A DNA stretch of 64,000 nt from Pedobacter insulae (GCF_900113525.1 NZ_FOPP01000002.1:186001-250000); one strand, 5' to 3'; counted from the first letter of the stretch, positions 50,025 to 59,018 are shown. The notes: generated from the sequence alone by a model not told the origin. Numbers and translations are program-made.

Positions 50025-51902
50025 ATGAAATCTTTTTCCTTTCTAATTGCGCTTATCACATTATCCTTAACGGCTACTGCGCAAACCCAAAAACCAATGC
50101 TGTACGGCAGTAATTGGATGGCTATAACAGGGAAGCCGATGGCAGCTACTGCGGGTGCAATGACATTTCAAAGCGGAGGAAATGCAGTAGATGCAGCCTG
50201 CGCGATGCTTGCCGCTACCTGTACCATGTGGGATACATTAAGTTGGGGCGGTGAAACGCAGGTTTTGATTTACAACCCCAAAACAAAGAAAGTTATTGCA
50301 ATAAATGCGCTGGGTGTGGCACCAACCGGAGCAACTACCGAATTTTTTAAAAGCAAAGGTTATGATTTTCCGCCAGAATATGGCCCACTCGCAGCTACTA
50401 CACCCGGAACACCTGGTGGCCTCATTTATATGCTGATCCACTATGGAACTTTAAGTTTAGAAAAAGTATTGGCTCCGGCTATGCAAATGGCGGCAGGTTA
50501 TGCCATCGAAGCGCAAGCCGCCAATAGCATGGAGCGTGGCAAAGCACTGATTAAACAATGGCCATATAGTAAAAAAGTTTTCCTTCCACACTTGGGCGAA
50601 AAACGTGAAGCACCCGAAGGAGGCGAGATCTTCGTACAAAAAGATCTCTTACAAACCCTTGCCAAAATGGTGAATGCTGAACGGGAAGCATTAAAAAAAG
50701 GAAAAAGTAGAAAAGAAGCCCTAATGGCAGCTTACGATCGTTTTTACAAAGGAGATATTGCTCAGGAATTTGTACGTGGCAGTAAAGAGCAGGGAGGTTT
50801 AATTACCATGCAAGATTTGGCCAATTGGAAGCCGATTGAAGAAGAGCCGCTGATGGTAAATTATAAAGGAATTGAAGCCTATAAATTGAAGCAGTGGACC
50901 CAGGGCCCCGTATTGCTACAAGCGCTAAATATTTTGGAGAATTTTGATCTAAAAGCTATGGGTTATAACAGCTCTAAATATATCCATACCGTTTACCAAG
51001 CAATGAACATGGCTTTTGCGGATCGTGATTTCTATTATGGCGATCCATATGCTTTACCTGCCGAACCAATGAAAGGCTTGTTGAGTAAAGATTATGCGAA
51101 ACAACGGGCTGCATTAATCCGTGTCGACAAAAACGATGCACATGTTGGTCCCGGAAACCCTTATCCTTTTGAAAATAAAAACAACCCTTATATCAACCTG
51201 CTTAAAACTAGAGGTTTTGAAATGGATAGCACCAAAAGGAATTTTGCACCGGTGCACGATTTGGGCAATAATTCCTTAAAGGCTGATTATGAAGATCGCT
51301 TATGGAGAGGAACAACTTCCATAGAAGCAGCAGATAAAGAGGGTTGGGTAGTGTCGGTTACGCCTAGCGGCGGCTGGTTGCCTGCCTGCATTGCCGGTAA
51401 TACTGGTATTGGAATGAGTCAGCGGATGCAGAGCTTTGTACTCGACTCTGCTTTAAATCCATTTAACGTGGTGGCCCCGGGTAAGCGACCTCGGGTAACC
51501 TTATCGCCTTCTTTATTTTTAAAAGATGGGAAGCCATTTTTATCAGCTGCAGTACAAGGTGGAGATACACAAGATCAAAATTTGTTACAGTTCTTTTTAA
51601 ATGTTGCTGAATTTGGTATGCCGGTGCAAAAAGCTACTGAGGCAGCTAACTTCAATACCAACCAGCTCTGGTTATCGCTTGGTGGAACTAAATCAAGCGA
51701 TCGTGCCCCTAAGCCTGGGCAGATTTTATTGAACCGTAATACTTCAGAAACAGTTCGCGCAGAACTTAAGAAAATGGGCTATGATCTTAGTTTTGCTGAA
51801 CGGACTAGTGGACCAATTAATGCTATTTACTTTGATTGGAAGCATGGCAGCTTATGGGGTGGATCAAGTAATCATGGCGAAGACTATGGAATAGGCTGGT
51901 AG
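50025..51902 (+). CDS. Gamma-glutamyltransferase family protein (exported)
   Basis: A 625-residue exported Ntn-hydrolase precursor with a signal peptide (FSFLIALITLSLTATAQ). The N-terminal GGT region shows GGNAVDAACAMLAATCTMW and PGTPGGLIYML. The expected autocatalytic cleavage lies before Thr430 in RGTTSIEAADKEGWVVSVTP; the following GGWLPA and GMSQRMQSFVLD fit the small subunit. The TTS sequence replaces the more usual TTH/TS-H, so it may be a GGT-like cephalosporin acylase-type or peptide hydrolase rather than a true glutathione GGT. I start at 50025; the frame is open from a TTG at 50001, but the ATG gives the signal peptide. Confidence 0.9.
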   Translation: MKSFSFLIALITLSLTATAQTQKPMLYGSNWMAITGKPMAATAGAMTFQSGGNAVDAACAMLAATCTMWDTLSWGGETQVLIYNPKTKKVIAINALGVAPTGATTEFFKSKGYDFPPEYGPLAATTPGTPGGLIYMLIHYGTLSLEKVLAPAMQMAAGYAIEAQAANSMERGKALIKQWPYSKKVFLPHLGEKREAPEGGEIFVQKDLLQTLAKMVNAEREALKKGKSRKEALMAAYDRFYKGDIAQEFVRGSKEQGGLITMQDLANWKPIEEEPLMVNYKGIEAYKLKQWTQGPVLLQALNILENFDLKAMGYNSSKYIHTVYQAMNMAFADRDFYYGDPYALPAEPMKGLLSKDYAKQRAALIRVDKNDAHVGPGNPYPFENKNNPYINLLKTRGFEMDSTKRNFAPVHDLGNNSLKADYEDRLWRGTTSIEAADKEGWVVSVTPSGGWLPACIAGNTGIGMSQRMQSFVLDSALNPFNVVAPGKRPRVTLSPSLFLKDGKPFLSAAVQGGDTQDQNLLQFFLNVAEFGMPVQKATEAANFNTNQLWLSLGGTKSSDRAPKPGQILLNRNTSETVRAELKKMGYDLSFAERTSGPINAIYFDWKHGSLWGGSSNHGEDYGIGW

Positions 51903-51921
51903 TTTTTTAACTTAGCGAATT

Positions 51922-52551
51922 ATGAAACAAATTATCCCTTATCAGAATATAACCGAAGCACTAGGTCAGCTGGACAACGGCGGGCGATTTTATAACTTAT
52001 TTGCCAGAGCAGAAAATGGCCAAATTACCGCTGGCGAATTGGCAAAAGTAGCTGGGATGTTTAATGAAAGGCAAAAATTGGTGTTATTCTTAGAGCTTTC
52101 GATGTCTCAATTACCGAAGCATGATCAGATTAATATCATTTCTAAGCTGGAAGATAAATTGAGAAAAGACTTTCTCAAATATAAGGCGCAAGAACTGATG
52201 GCATCGGAAGCCGAAGCAAACGGTGTGCTTTCTGCAAATGCGATTATTACGGGAGTGCCTAGACTTAAAGATGCTAAATCAGAGTTCAAAGGACTTATCT
52301 TGGTTCCAATTTCAACTGGTAAAGCAATGACATTTGTTCCTGTGCCGATTATCGATCAATACGATATTTATGAAATCAGGGATGATCATTCATCGGAAAC
52401 TTTCCTAATTGCCCACTATCGTGGAAAAGAAAAACTGCCAGCAACAATGATCAAAGTCGCCGGTGTAATTAAGAACATGGAAGTTAAGACTGAAGGAGAA
52501 AAAAAACATCAGAAATTCCTGGAGATCAATTATTATCAGCAGATCCAATGA
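51922..52551 (+). CDS. Hypothetical cytosolic protein
   Basis: A 209-residue soluble protein. The N-terminal half is helical (ITEALGQLDNGGRFYNLFA, AGMFNERQKLVLFLELSMSQ); the C-terminal half has strands (FKGLILVPISTGKAMTFVPV, DDHSSETFLIAHYRG) and looks like a small all-beta domain. No family recognised. It lies 19 bases after the GGT gene and may be co-transcribed; convergent dispersed repeats follow. Confidence 0.65.
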   Translation: MKQIIPYQNITEALGQLDNGGRFYNLFARAENGQITAGELAKVAGMFNERQKLVLFLELSMSQLPKHDQINIISKLEDKLRKDFLKYKAQELMASEAEANGVLSANAIITGVPRLKDAKSEFKGLILVPISTGKAMTFVPVPIIDQYDIYEIRDDHSSETFLIAHYRGKEKLPATMIKVAGVIKNMEVKTEGEKKHQKFLEINYYQQIQ

Positions 52552-52564
52552 GAGAGTTCAGCCT

Positions 52565-52727
52565 TATTGCGAGTTACCTGTCATTCCGAGGTGCCCATCA
52601 TTGCGAGATATCCCGTCATTGCGAGGTACGAAGCAATCTCAAAGCGGTATAATCCATCCTAAGTTAAGATTGCTTCGTACCTCGCAATGACGCTATGCTT
52701 CATGCCTCACAACTCCTCGCAATGACG
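52565..52727. repeat. Dispersed repeat, copy D
   Basis: Several degenerate CATTGCGAG pieces (52565-52613) lead to a perfect hairpin, CGTCATTGCGAGGTACGAAG... at 52614-52639 with its partner arm at 52667-52692 (26-bp arms, 27-base loop). Another half, CTCCTCGCAATGACG, lies at 52713-52727. The region separates the convergent hypothetical gene and the ABC-F gene and may terminate both transcripts. Nothing else is visible in the gap. Confidence 0.92.
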
Positions 52728-52740
52728 CTGTGCGCCCCCT

Positions 52741-54372
52741 TTAACTTTCGATTTCTTTCAAGCTATTCATCTTCTTATAGGCTAAGAAACCTTTAATATC
52801 TTCGAAGTGTTCCCGAACGCGCTTATTACCAAATTCAAACACTTTTTCAGCTAGTCCATCTAAAAAGTCCCGATCATGTGATACTAGAATCAAAGTACCA
52901 TCAAAATCTTGCAGGGCATCTTTAATAATGTCTTTTGTTTTCATGTCGAGGTGATTGGTAGGTTCATCCAGAATCAACAAATTTACTGGCTCTAGCAAAA
53001 GTTTAATCATCGCTAAGCGGGTTTTTTCACCTCCCGAAAGTACTCTTACCTTTTTATTGATATCATCCCCGCTAAACATAAAAGCACCTAAAAGGTCTTT
53101 AATTTTAATACTTCCATCACTTAATGGGATTTGATCGATGGTTTCAAAAACGGTTAAATGCTCATCGAGCAACGCTGCTTGATTTTGAGCAAAGTAGCCG
53201 ATCTTGGCGTTGTGGCCAACTTTTAAACCGCCTTCAAAATCAATTTCACTCATAATGGCTTTAATCATGGTCGACTTCCCTTCTCCATTCTTGCCTACGA
53301 AAGCCACTTTCTGACCCTGTTCGATAACCATTGCTGCTTTTTCGAATACTACGTGATCGCCATACTTTTTCGTTAAATCCTCTACAATTACCGGATATTT
53401 ACCTGAGCGTGGAGACGGAGGGAACTTCAGTCGCAAGGCCGAAGTATCGACTTCATCAATCTCAATAACTTCGAGTTTCTCTAACATTTTTACGCGTGAT
53501 TGAACTTGTAGGGTTTTAGAGTAAGTGCCTCTAAATCGATCTATAAATTCTTGGTTATCGGCAATAAAGCGTTGCTGTTCTTCGTAAGCTTTTAATTGGT
53601 GCACACGGCGGTCGGCACGAAGCTGTAAGTAGTGCGTATATTTCGCCTTATAATCGTATATCCTGCCCATCGTTACCTCAATGGTACGATTGGTAATATT
53701 GTCTACAAAGGCCCGGTCGTGCGAAATGACCATCACCGCCTTGGCCGAATTGATGAGGAAATCTTCCAGCCATTGAATACTTTCAATATCCATGTGGTTA
53801 GTAGGCTCGTCCAGTAAAATAAGATCGGGCTTTTTTAATAAAATTTTTGCAAGCTCAATCCGCATGCGCCATCCGCCCGAAAATTCTGAAGTCTGGCGGT
53901 TAAAATCTTTACGTTCAAAACCCAATCCTTTTAATACCTTTTCTACTTCTGCGTCGTAATTGGTTTCCTCAATCGAATAAAATTTCTCGCTCAACTCAGA
54001 TACACGTTCAATCAGCTTCATATAATCGTCGCTGTCGTAATCAGTCCGGATGGTTAACTGCTCGTTTAGCTCATCCAGTTCTTGCTGCATTTGATTAACT
54101 TCTTGGAAAGCTTTTGATGTTTCCTCGAATACCGTTACATTATCCTGCGTAAGCAAGTGTTGCGGCAAGTACGCAATTACCGCCTCTTTGGGGCCTGTTA
54201 CGTTACCCGAAGTGGGCTTGGTTGCACCAGCGATGATTTTTAAAATTGTAGATTTGCCAGCACCATTTTTGCCCATCAGGGCTATTTTATCATTTTCGTT
54301 AATCGAAAAGGTTACGTCACTAAACAGCGTTGTTCCGCCAAATGAAACGGAGATATTATTTACATTAATCAC
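52741..54372 (-). CDS. ABC-F family ribosome-associated ATPase
   Basis: A 543-residue protein with two ATP-binding cassettes and no membrane domain. Walker A motifs GKNGAGKST (about residue 35) and GKNGEGKST (about 350), signatures FSGGWRMR and LSGGEKTR, and Walker B LILLDEPTNHMDIES and LLILDEPTNHLDMKT are all present, with a long basic linker (about 240-300) typical of ABC-F. The proteins act on the ribosome exit site or peptide-exit stalling. Length and linker best fit YbiT-type rather than Vga/Msr antibiotic resistance proteins, so resistance cannot be claimed. Start is GTG at 54372. Confidence 0.9.
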   Translation of the reverse strand: MINVNNISVSFGGTTLFSDVTFSINENDKIALMGKNGAGKSTILKIIAGATKPTSGNVTGPKEAVIAYLPQHLLTQDNVTVFEETSKAFQEVNQMQQELDELNEQLTIRTDYDSDDYMKLIERVSELSEKFYSIEETNYDAEVEKVLKGLGFERKDFNRQTSEFSGGWRMRIELAKILLKKPDLILLDEPTNHMDIESIQWLEDFLINSAKAVMVISHDRAFVDNITNRTIEVTMGRIYDYKAKYTHYLQLRADRRVHQLKAYEEQQRFIADNQEFIDRFRGTYSKTLQVQSRVKMLEKLEVIEIDEVDTSALRLKFPPSPRSGKYPVIVEDLTKKYGDHVVFEKAAMVIEQGQKVAFVGKNGEGKSTMIKAIMSEIDFEGGLKVGHNAKIGYFAQNQAALLDEHLTVFETIDQIPLSDGSIKIKDLLGAFMFSGDDINKKVRVLSGGEKTRLAMIKLLLEPVNLLILDEPTNHLDMKTKDIIKDALQDFDGTLILVSHDRDFLDGLAEKVFEFGNKRVREHFEDIKGFLAYKKMNSLKEIES

Positions 54373-55234
54373 AAAGGAAGGGTATTAAATTTTGGGGCAA
54401 AGATAGGAGAATGAAATGGATTAATAAACACAGGAAAAGCCCATCAGACAAATAACTATGTAGCGACCATTTTTCAACAACTGCGTTATCGCTTGTCCCT
54501 GGCGGAATAAATGCATGTATAATAGCCGCTGGGTTAAATAATTTATTGTTTACGATTATGTCTCCTGCAAAGGACGATTTGGTATATTGGAGCGAAATAG
54601 CTGTAATACATAAACATCCAGGAGTAACCTCGAATTCGAAAGTTTTGCCCGGTAATACCTTGGGCTTATACGAATAGGGGATATCCATAATTTGTGGTAT
54701 AGTCTTTTTGGTTCGTCCATGAACTAGATCGAGTATCGTAGTTAACACCAAAAGCTTACATCCCTCAAGACGATCTTCGGGGAATTTAAGGTCTACAGGA
54801 ACGTTTATTTCAGGTATGGTTACCTTAAGCATGGTGCCATCTAAGCTAAGGGTAGGCGCTACTAAGAAATTGTTTTTTAAGGGAGACTTTATGTTAAATT
54901 CAAAACCTACTAACGAACGAAAACTATCTTCTTTGAAGTTAAAGCCCTGCGTCTCTGTGATTTTTGCTGCGTTTAAAGAATAAAGCACTTCCTTGCTTAG
55001 TCTGGCAATCATTTGTCCGTCGTAAAACCGATTGGAGATATGGTGTAAGCCAACTCGTATTTCGGCTGCTAATTTGCTTGCTTTTCCAAACAAAGTCGCT
55101 GCTTTTTTTGTACCTTCGGTACGCTTCTTTTCATTGGTAATTGGTAAGCTTTGAACAATTTGCTTACCATTGAGCTCGCGATAAACGGCTTCACTCAATT
55201 TACCATGAATAAACTTCCCTTTAATATGTGCCAT
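54365..55234 (-). CDS. Hypothetical protein with odd hydrophobic C-terminal tail
   Basis: A 289-residue protein starting MAHIKGKFIHGKLSEAVYR. The main part has mixed strands (FKEDSFRSLVGFEFNIKSPL, VTIPEINVPVDLKFPED) without motifs that I recognise. The last ~25 residues (DGLFLCLLIHFILLSLPQN and onward) are unlike the rest, and their DNA carries the -7 element of the ABC-F gene (54398-54405); it also overlaps that gene by 8 bases. A frameshift or loss of the original stop is possible. Function unknown. Confidence 0.6.
   Translation of the reverse strand: MAHIKGKFIHGKLSEAVYRELNGKQIVQSLPITNEKKRTEGTKKAATLFGKASKLAAEIRVGLHHISNRFYDGQMIARLSKEVLYSLNAAKITETQGFNFKEDSFRSLVGFEFNIKSPLKNNFLVAPTLSLDGTMLKVTIPEINVPVDLKFPEDRLEGCKLLVLTTILDLVHGRTKKTIPQIMDIPYSYKPKVLPGKTFEFEVTPGCLCITAISLQYTKSSFAGDIIVNNKLFNPAAIIHAFIPPGTSDNAVVEKWSLHSYLSDGLFLCLLIHFILLSLPQNLIPFLCD
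54398..54405 (-). promoter_or_regulatory. Candidate -7 element of the ABC-F gene
   Basis: TATCTTTG on the minus strand matches TAnnTTTG and lies 25 bases before the GTG start. It is identical to the isc operon -7 box (48621-48628). It lies within the coding frame of the upstream hypothetical gene. Confidence 0.45.
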
Positions 55235-55360
55235 ATTGTGGTTTATAAGTATTTAGACCTTGTTCCTATCAGGATAATATCTGCTATGGGACTGGTTAAC
55301 CATGTTTCACAGTTGAATATAAGTAAAATCCCTGATGATTCCCAGTTTTTAATGAGAAAG

Positions 55361-55403
55361 TGGGACTGAACTGGGACTCAAGTGGGACTCAACTGGGACT
55401 CAC
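55361..55403. repeat. 11-bp tandem repeats TGGGACTCAAS (about 4 copies)
   Basis: Four copies stand head to tail: TGGGACTGAAC, TGGGACTCAAG, TGGGACTCAAC and TGGGACTCAC. Further isolated copies lie at 55287 (TGGGACT) and 55495 (TGGGACCGAAC). All lie in the 55235-55555 gap upstream of the minus-strand hypothetical gene. One copy per helical turn fits a cooperative protein-binding array. The gap also holds a TAAATTTG box on the minus strand (55542-55535). I see no gene in it. Confidence 0.8.
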
Positions 55404-55555
55404 TGTTCTTAAAATGCTTTTAAGAGTAGGCGTTGTTACCTAGCTTTTTCGAATGAAAGCCGAACAAATGAAGTTTAAGAAGTTTAGGAATTATTGGGAC
55501 CGAACGTCCGTGTAGAAACTCGATTAAATATACACAAATTTAAGGATATAAAAAA

Positions 55556-57169
55556 CTAAATCCCGCTTGAAAAATTACTGGTTTTTAAAAATTTAGGTGC
55601 TGCTCTGTGTTTAGTAGCTTGCTCAAATGCATAGGCAAAAGCTAATACTACGGGTTCTTGGTAAGCGCCAGCCATAATAGACAGACCAATCGGCAGTTCA
55701 AAAACCCTTCCCATTGGCACTGTAATGTGAGGAAAGCCAGCCATTGCAGCCGGTGAAGCAAAATAAAAGCCACCGCTATAATCACCATTAAAAAGATCGA
55801 TTAAAGATGGAATGCCGAAGCTTGTCCCTACTATGGCATCTAATTGATTTTTCTCCATTAGCTCATTGATGATTTTCCGGGATGACAATACCTTTGCCAA
55901 TGATTCTTTGTAAGTGTCGCTGTTTAAATCCACTGCTTTATCACTTGCTTCTAAAGTTTCTTGCTTGAAATAGGGCATAGCAGTGCTTTCGTTCGCTTTG
56001 TTAAAGGCAATTACCTCAGTTAAGGTTTTTACCTGAGCATTGGCTGTGGCCAGATAAGCGTTTACACCAGCTTTAAATTCGGGTTGTAGCACGCTGGCAT
56101 TTATAGCGCGCATCTCTTTTAATAATTCTATTTCAATTACTTGAGCACCCAATTCCTTCAGCTTTTCAATAGCTGCTTTATATAATCCAACTATACCCTC
56201 ATGGCCATTTAAAAAAGATTTTTCGATTCCAATCTTCTTTCCTTTTAAAGCATCTACGTTTAAAAACTGGGTATAATCTGCATAGGTTTTGCCAGTGCTC
56301 GTTTTAGTGATTTCATCCTGTTCATCAACGCCGGTTAATGCGCCTAAGAGGATGGCGGCATCGGTAACATTTCGGCACATTGGGCCTGCGGTATCTTGTG
56401 TTTTAGAAATTGGAATAATACCGCTGCGGCTCCATAAGCCAACGGTGGGTTTGAAACCTACAATACCACTGTAAGAAGAAGGGGCAATGATAGAACCATT
56501 GGTTTCGGTGCCAATAGCAATGGCGCATAAATTTGCCGATACGGCTGCGCCGGAACCAGAACTGGAACCACTCGGACTACGTTCTAAAAGGTAAGGGTTT
56601 TTGGTTTGTCCGCCACGGCTACTCCAGCCACTACAGGAGCGTGTTGACCGGAAATTTGCCCATTCGCTTAAATTCGTTTTGCCTAGGATAACTGCGCCAG
56701 CTTCACGTAGTTTTTTAATTATAAAGGCATCAGCCGATGCGATGTTGCCTACTAGCGCTAACGAACCAGCGGTAGTTTGCATTTTATCGCCTGTGTTGAT
56801 GTTGTCTTTTATTAAGACCGGAATTCCGTGAAGGGGACCGCTGATTTTTCCCTGTTTACGTTCTTCATCCATTTGTGCGGCGATTGCCAGGGCATCGGGA
56901 TTTAGCTCTATGATGGAGTTTAGCTTTGGTCCGTTCTTATCGATTTTTTCAATTCTTTTTAAGTATAGTTTAATCAGTGTTTTTGAAGATAATTTGCCCC
57001 TTTGCATCCTTGCTTGTAATTCGCTAACCGTGATTTCGTTTAATTCAAAATCGTCTGCAAAACCTGCTTCAGTTGTAGCCAACGATAGGGGCATTGCTGC
57101 CGCCGAAAAACTTAAGGTTGATAAAACGCTAGCGGCTGCGCCGTTTTTGAGGAAATTTCTTCTGTTCAT
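55556..57169 (-). CDS. Tat-exported amidase (amidase signature family)
   Basis: A 537-residue hydrolase with a twin-arginine signal (NRRNFLKNGAAASVLSTLSF). The catalytic triad of the amidase signature family is visible: Lys in GIPVLIKDNINTG, cis-Ser in RSPSGSSSGSGAAVSANL and nucleophile Ser in GTETNGSIIAPSSYSG. It resembles GatA-like and peptide amidases, but being exported it is not part of the tRNA amidotransferase. Substrate unknown (peptide amide or nylon-like). I start at the ATG at 57169; the frame is open from 57220, which would add a non-typical N-terminus before the Tat signal. Confidence 0.92.
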   Translation of the reverse strand: MNRRNFLKNGAAASVLSTLSFSAAAMPLSLATTEAGFADDFELNEITVSELQARMQRGKLSSKTLIKLYLKRIEKIDKNGPKLNSIIELNPDALAIAAQMDEERKQGKISGPLHGIPVLIKDNINTGDKMQTTAGSLALVGNIASADAFIIKKLREAGAVILGKTNLSEWANFRSTRSCSGWSSRGGQTKNPYLLERSPSGSSSGSGAAVSANLCAIAIGTETNGSIIAPSSYSGIVGFKPTVGLWSRSGIIPISKTQDTAGPMCRNVTDAAILLGALTGVDEQDEITKTSTGKTYADYTQFLNVDALKGKKIGIEKSFLNGHEGIVGLYKAAIEKLKELGAQVIEIELLKEMRAINASVLQPEFKAGVNAYLATANAQVKTLTEVIAFNKANESTAMPYFKQETLEASDKAVDLNSDTYKESLAKVLSSRKIINELMEKNQLDAIVGTSFGIPSLIDLFNGDYSGGFYFASPAAMAGFPHITVPMGRVFELPIGLSIMAGAYQEPVVLAFAYAFEQATKHRAAPKFLKTSNFSSGI

Positions 57170-57214
57170 AGTAAAGATGGAATGATTAATTAAATATAAA
57201 TAATTAATTTGCCC

Positions 57215-57245
57215 TTGCAATTAAAAAATAAAATCTCGATATTTG
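57215..57245 (+). promoter_or_regulatory. rpmE promoter
   Basis: TTG (57215-57217), 20 bases, then GATATTTG (57238-57245), one base off TAnnTTTG. It follows the same pattern as the rpmH promoter, including a trailing CA. The leader is long (112 bases) and carries no clear riboswitch or leader peptide that I can identify. Confidence 0.55.
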
Positions 57246-57357
57246 CATCCTCTAAAATAAGATGAATAAATAAAAACCATGAAACTGCCGTTGGTTCACA
57301 CCTGCAAAAAGCAATAAAATGCTTACGATGGCTTCATAAACATAAAAAAATATAGAA

Positions 57358-57606
57358 ATGAAAAAAGATTTGCATCCATCAAACTACAGATTTGTAGTAT
57401 TTAAAGATATGTCTAACGAGTATCAGTTTTTAACTAAATCTTGTGTTGAGACTAAAGAAACTATTAAATGGGAAGATGGTAATGAGTATCCATTATATAA
57501 ATTGGAGATTTCTCACACTTCACATCCTTTTTATACAGGTAAAATGAAGTTAGTTGATACTGCAGGTCGTATCGATAAATTTAAAACTCGTTACGCTAAG
57601 AAGTAA
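57358..57606 (+). CDS. rpmE2: 50S ribosomal protein L31, type B
   Basis: An 82-residue ribosomal protein starting [19 protein letters not shown]. The zinc-binding CxxC of type A L31 is absent, and the C-terminal [20 protein letters not shown] is the type B sequence. Non-zinc L31 paralogues often replace the zinc form under zinc limitation; here no zinc-responsive site is visible and the gene may be the only L31. A strong terminator follows. Confidence 0.97.
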   Translation: MKKDLHPSNYRFVVFKDMSNEYQFLTKSCVETKETIKWEDGNEYPLYKLEISHTSHPFYTGKMKLVDTAGRIDKFKTRYAKK

Positions 57607-57632
57607 TTCTAACCGTAAACAAAATATTTTGG

Positions 57633-57669
57633 AAGTCCCGATGCATTGCTCGGGACTTTTTTTATTTTT
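57633..57669 (+). terminator. rpmE terminator
   Basis: AAGTCCCGA (57633-57641) and TCGGGACTT (57650-57658) form a 9-bp stem with an 8-base loop, followed by a T-tract. TATTTTTG (57663-57670) inside the T-tract also fits a -7 element for the next gene, only 7 bases before its ATG. Confidence 0.85.
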
Positions 57670-57676
57670 GTTGCTT

Positions 57677-58849
57677 ATGAAGATCAATTTATTTGATGAC
57701 AAAGCCTGGTTATCGCTTAGACCGTTAACCTTAACCCGACCGGTAGCCGATTTAAGATTGGGTATATTAACGATTGCCGAGAAATGGGCGAAATACCTGG
57801 AAGCAGATTTTGGGTTTATTACACAAGGGTACCTGCAAACAAAATATCCATCAATTAATGCGAGCCTTTACATTAATGGGGCTGTTTGTCCGGATGAAAA
57901 ACTCATTGCCGCAGTGCACAAGCTAAATGCAGAAGAGGTATTGATTAAGGAGGATATGGTCATTGCCTATCGCACTGAGAAAATTGACTTAGATAAGCTT
58001 CATGCCCTTACTCAATTTAAAAATATAAACTATCTGGCTGCTTTTACCCATATCCAGTATCCTGAAGATATTTTTAAGAATAATCATGCGGAGTTGGTCA
58101 AAGATTTTGCGATTATTACCAAGGGACGAAAATCAGCTACTTTAAGTAGTACGAATACATTTTTGGGCGACCAATTTTTTGCAGAAGAAGGGGCAAAGGC
58201 GGAATGTTCTACCTTTAATAGCTTACATGGACCAATTTATCTGGGTAAAAATGCGGAGGTTTGGGAAGGTTGCCATATTAGAGGTTCTTTTGCGCTTTGC
58301 GATAATTCGCAGGTAAAAATGGGTGCCAAAATATACGGGCAAACTACTATTGGTCCGCACAGCAGGGTTGGAGGCGAAATTAACAATGCCGTAATTTGGG
58401 GTTATTCATCAAAAGGCCACGAAGGATATTTGGGGAATGCCGTATTGGGGCAGTGGTGTAATATTGGTGCTGATAGCAATAATTCGAACCTTAAAAATAA
58501 CTATGCTGAAGTAAGGCTGTGGGATTACGAAAAGGAGAGTTTCCGTAAAACGGGATTACAGTTCTGTGGTTTAATTATGGCCGATCATGCTAAATGCGCC
58601 ATTAATATGATGTTTAATACCGGCACAGTGGCGGGGGTAAGTGCGAATATTTTTGGAGCAGGTTTTCCACGTAATTTTATACCAGACTTTGCTTGGGGAG
58701 GTGCGCATGGCTTTGAAGTTTACGCACTCACTAAAATGCTTGAAACTGCAGAAAAGGTTTTCGAACGAAGGGCGATGGTGTTGGATGAGGTGGAGAAAGC
58801 GATCTTGGCACATGTTTTTGAGGAAACCAAGAGGTACAGAAGGTTTTAA
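57677..58849 (+). CDS. GlmU-like putative sugar nucleotidyltransferase (Bacteroidota type)
   Basis: A 390-residue cytosolic protein. The N-terminus (INLFDDKAWLSLRPLTLTRPVADLRLGIL) is diagnostic of the Bacteroidota GlmU-like family, which lacks a normal nucleotidyltransferase LxxGxGTRM loop. The C-terminal third is a left-handed beta-helix with hexapeptide repeats (GKNAEVWEGCHIRGSF, AKIYGQTTIGPHSRVGGEIN). It probably acts in sugar nucleotide or lipid A/peptidoglycan precursor synthesis; reaction not established. I start at 57677, directly after the rpmE terminator; the frame is open from 57554 but overlaps rpmE. Confidence 0.85.
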   Translation: MKINLFDDKAWLSLRPLTLTRPVADLRLGILTIAEKWAKYLEADFGFITQGYLQTKYPSINASLYINGAVCPDEKLIAAVHKLNAEEVLIKEDMVIAYRTEKIDLDKLHALTQFKNINYLAAFTHIQYPEDIFKNNHAELVKDFAIITKGRKSATLSSTNTFLGDQFFAEEGAKAECSTFNSLHGPIYLGKNAEVWEGCHIRGSFALCDNSQVKMGAKIYGQTTIGPHSRVGGEINNAVIWGYSSKGHEGYLGNAVLGQWCNIGADSNNSNLKNNYAEVRLWDYEKESFRKTGLQFCGLIMADHAKCAINMMFNTGTVAGVSANIFGAGFPRNFIPDFAWGGAHGFEVYALTKMLETAEKVFERRAMVLDEVEKAILAHVFEETKRYRRF

Positions 58850-58854
58850 GTGGG

Positions 58855-58967
58855 CGTCATTGCGAGGCACGATACGTCAATGAGGTACATACATCAGCGA
58901 GGCACAATACGTCATTGCGAGGTACGAAGCAATCTCTTTTAAGATTGCTTCGTACCTCGCAATGACG
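58855..58967. repeat. Dispersed repeat, copy E
   Basis: Degenerate pieces (CGTCATTGCGAGGCACGA at 58855 and TACGTCAATGAGGTACA) precede a perfect hairpin with 26-bp arms, 58910-58935 and 58942-58967, and a 6-base loop CTTTTA. It lies between two plus-strand genes, so it could lower read-through into tpiA. Confidence 0.92.
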
Positions 58968-59018
58968 ATAAAATAATAAAATTTAATAATCCTAAACAAT
59001 ACTTAATAATCCTATTAT

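Noticed and set aside
52741..54372. Antibiotic resistance ABC-F protein
   Set aside because: Linker and length fit a housekeeping YbiT-like ABC-F; nothing in the sequence supports a resistance role.
55361..55403. CRISPR or iteron origin
   Set aside because: The 11-bp units adjoin without spacers, and no replication initiator gene is nearby; kept as an unexplained direct repeat.
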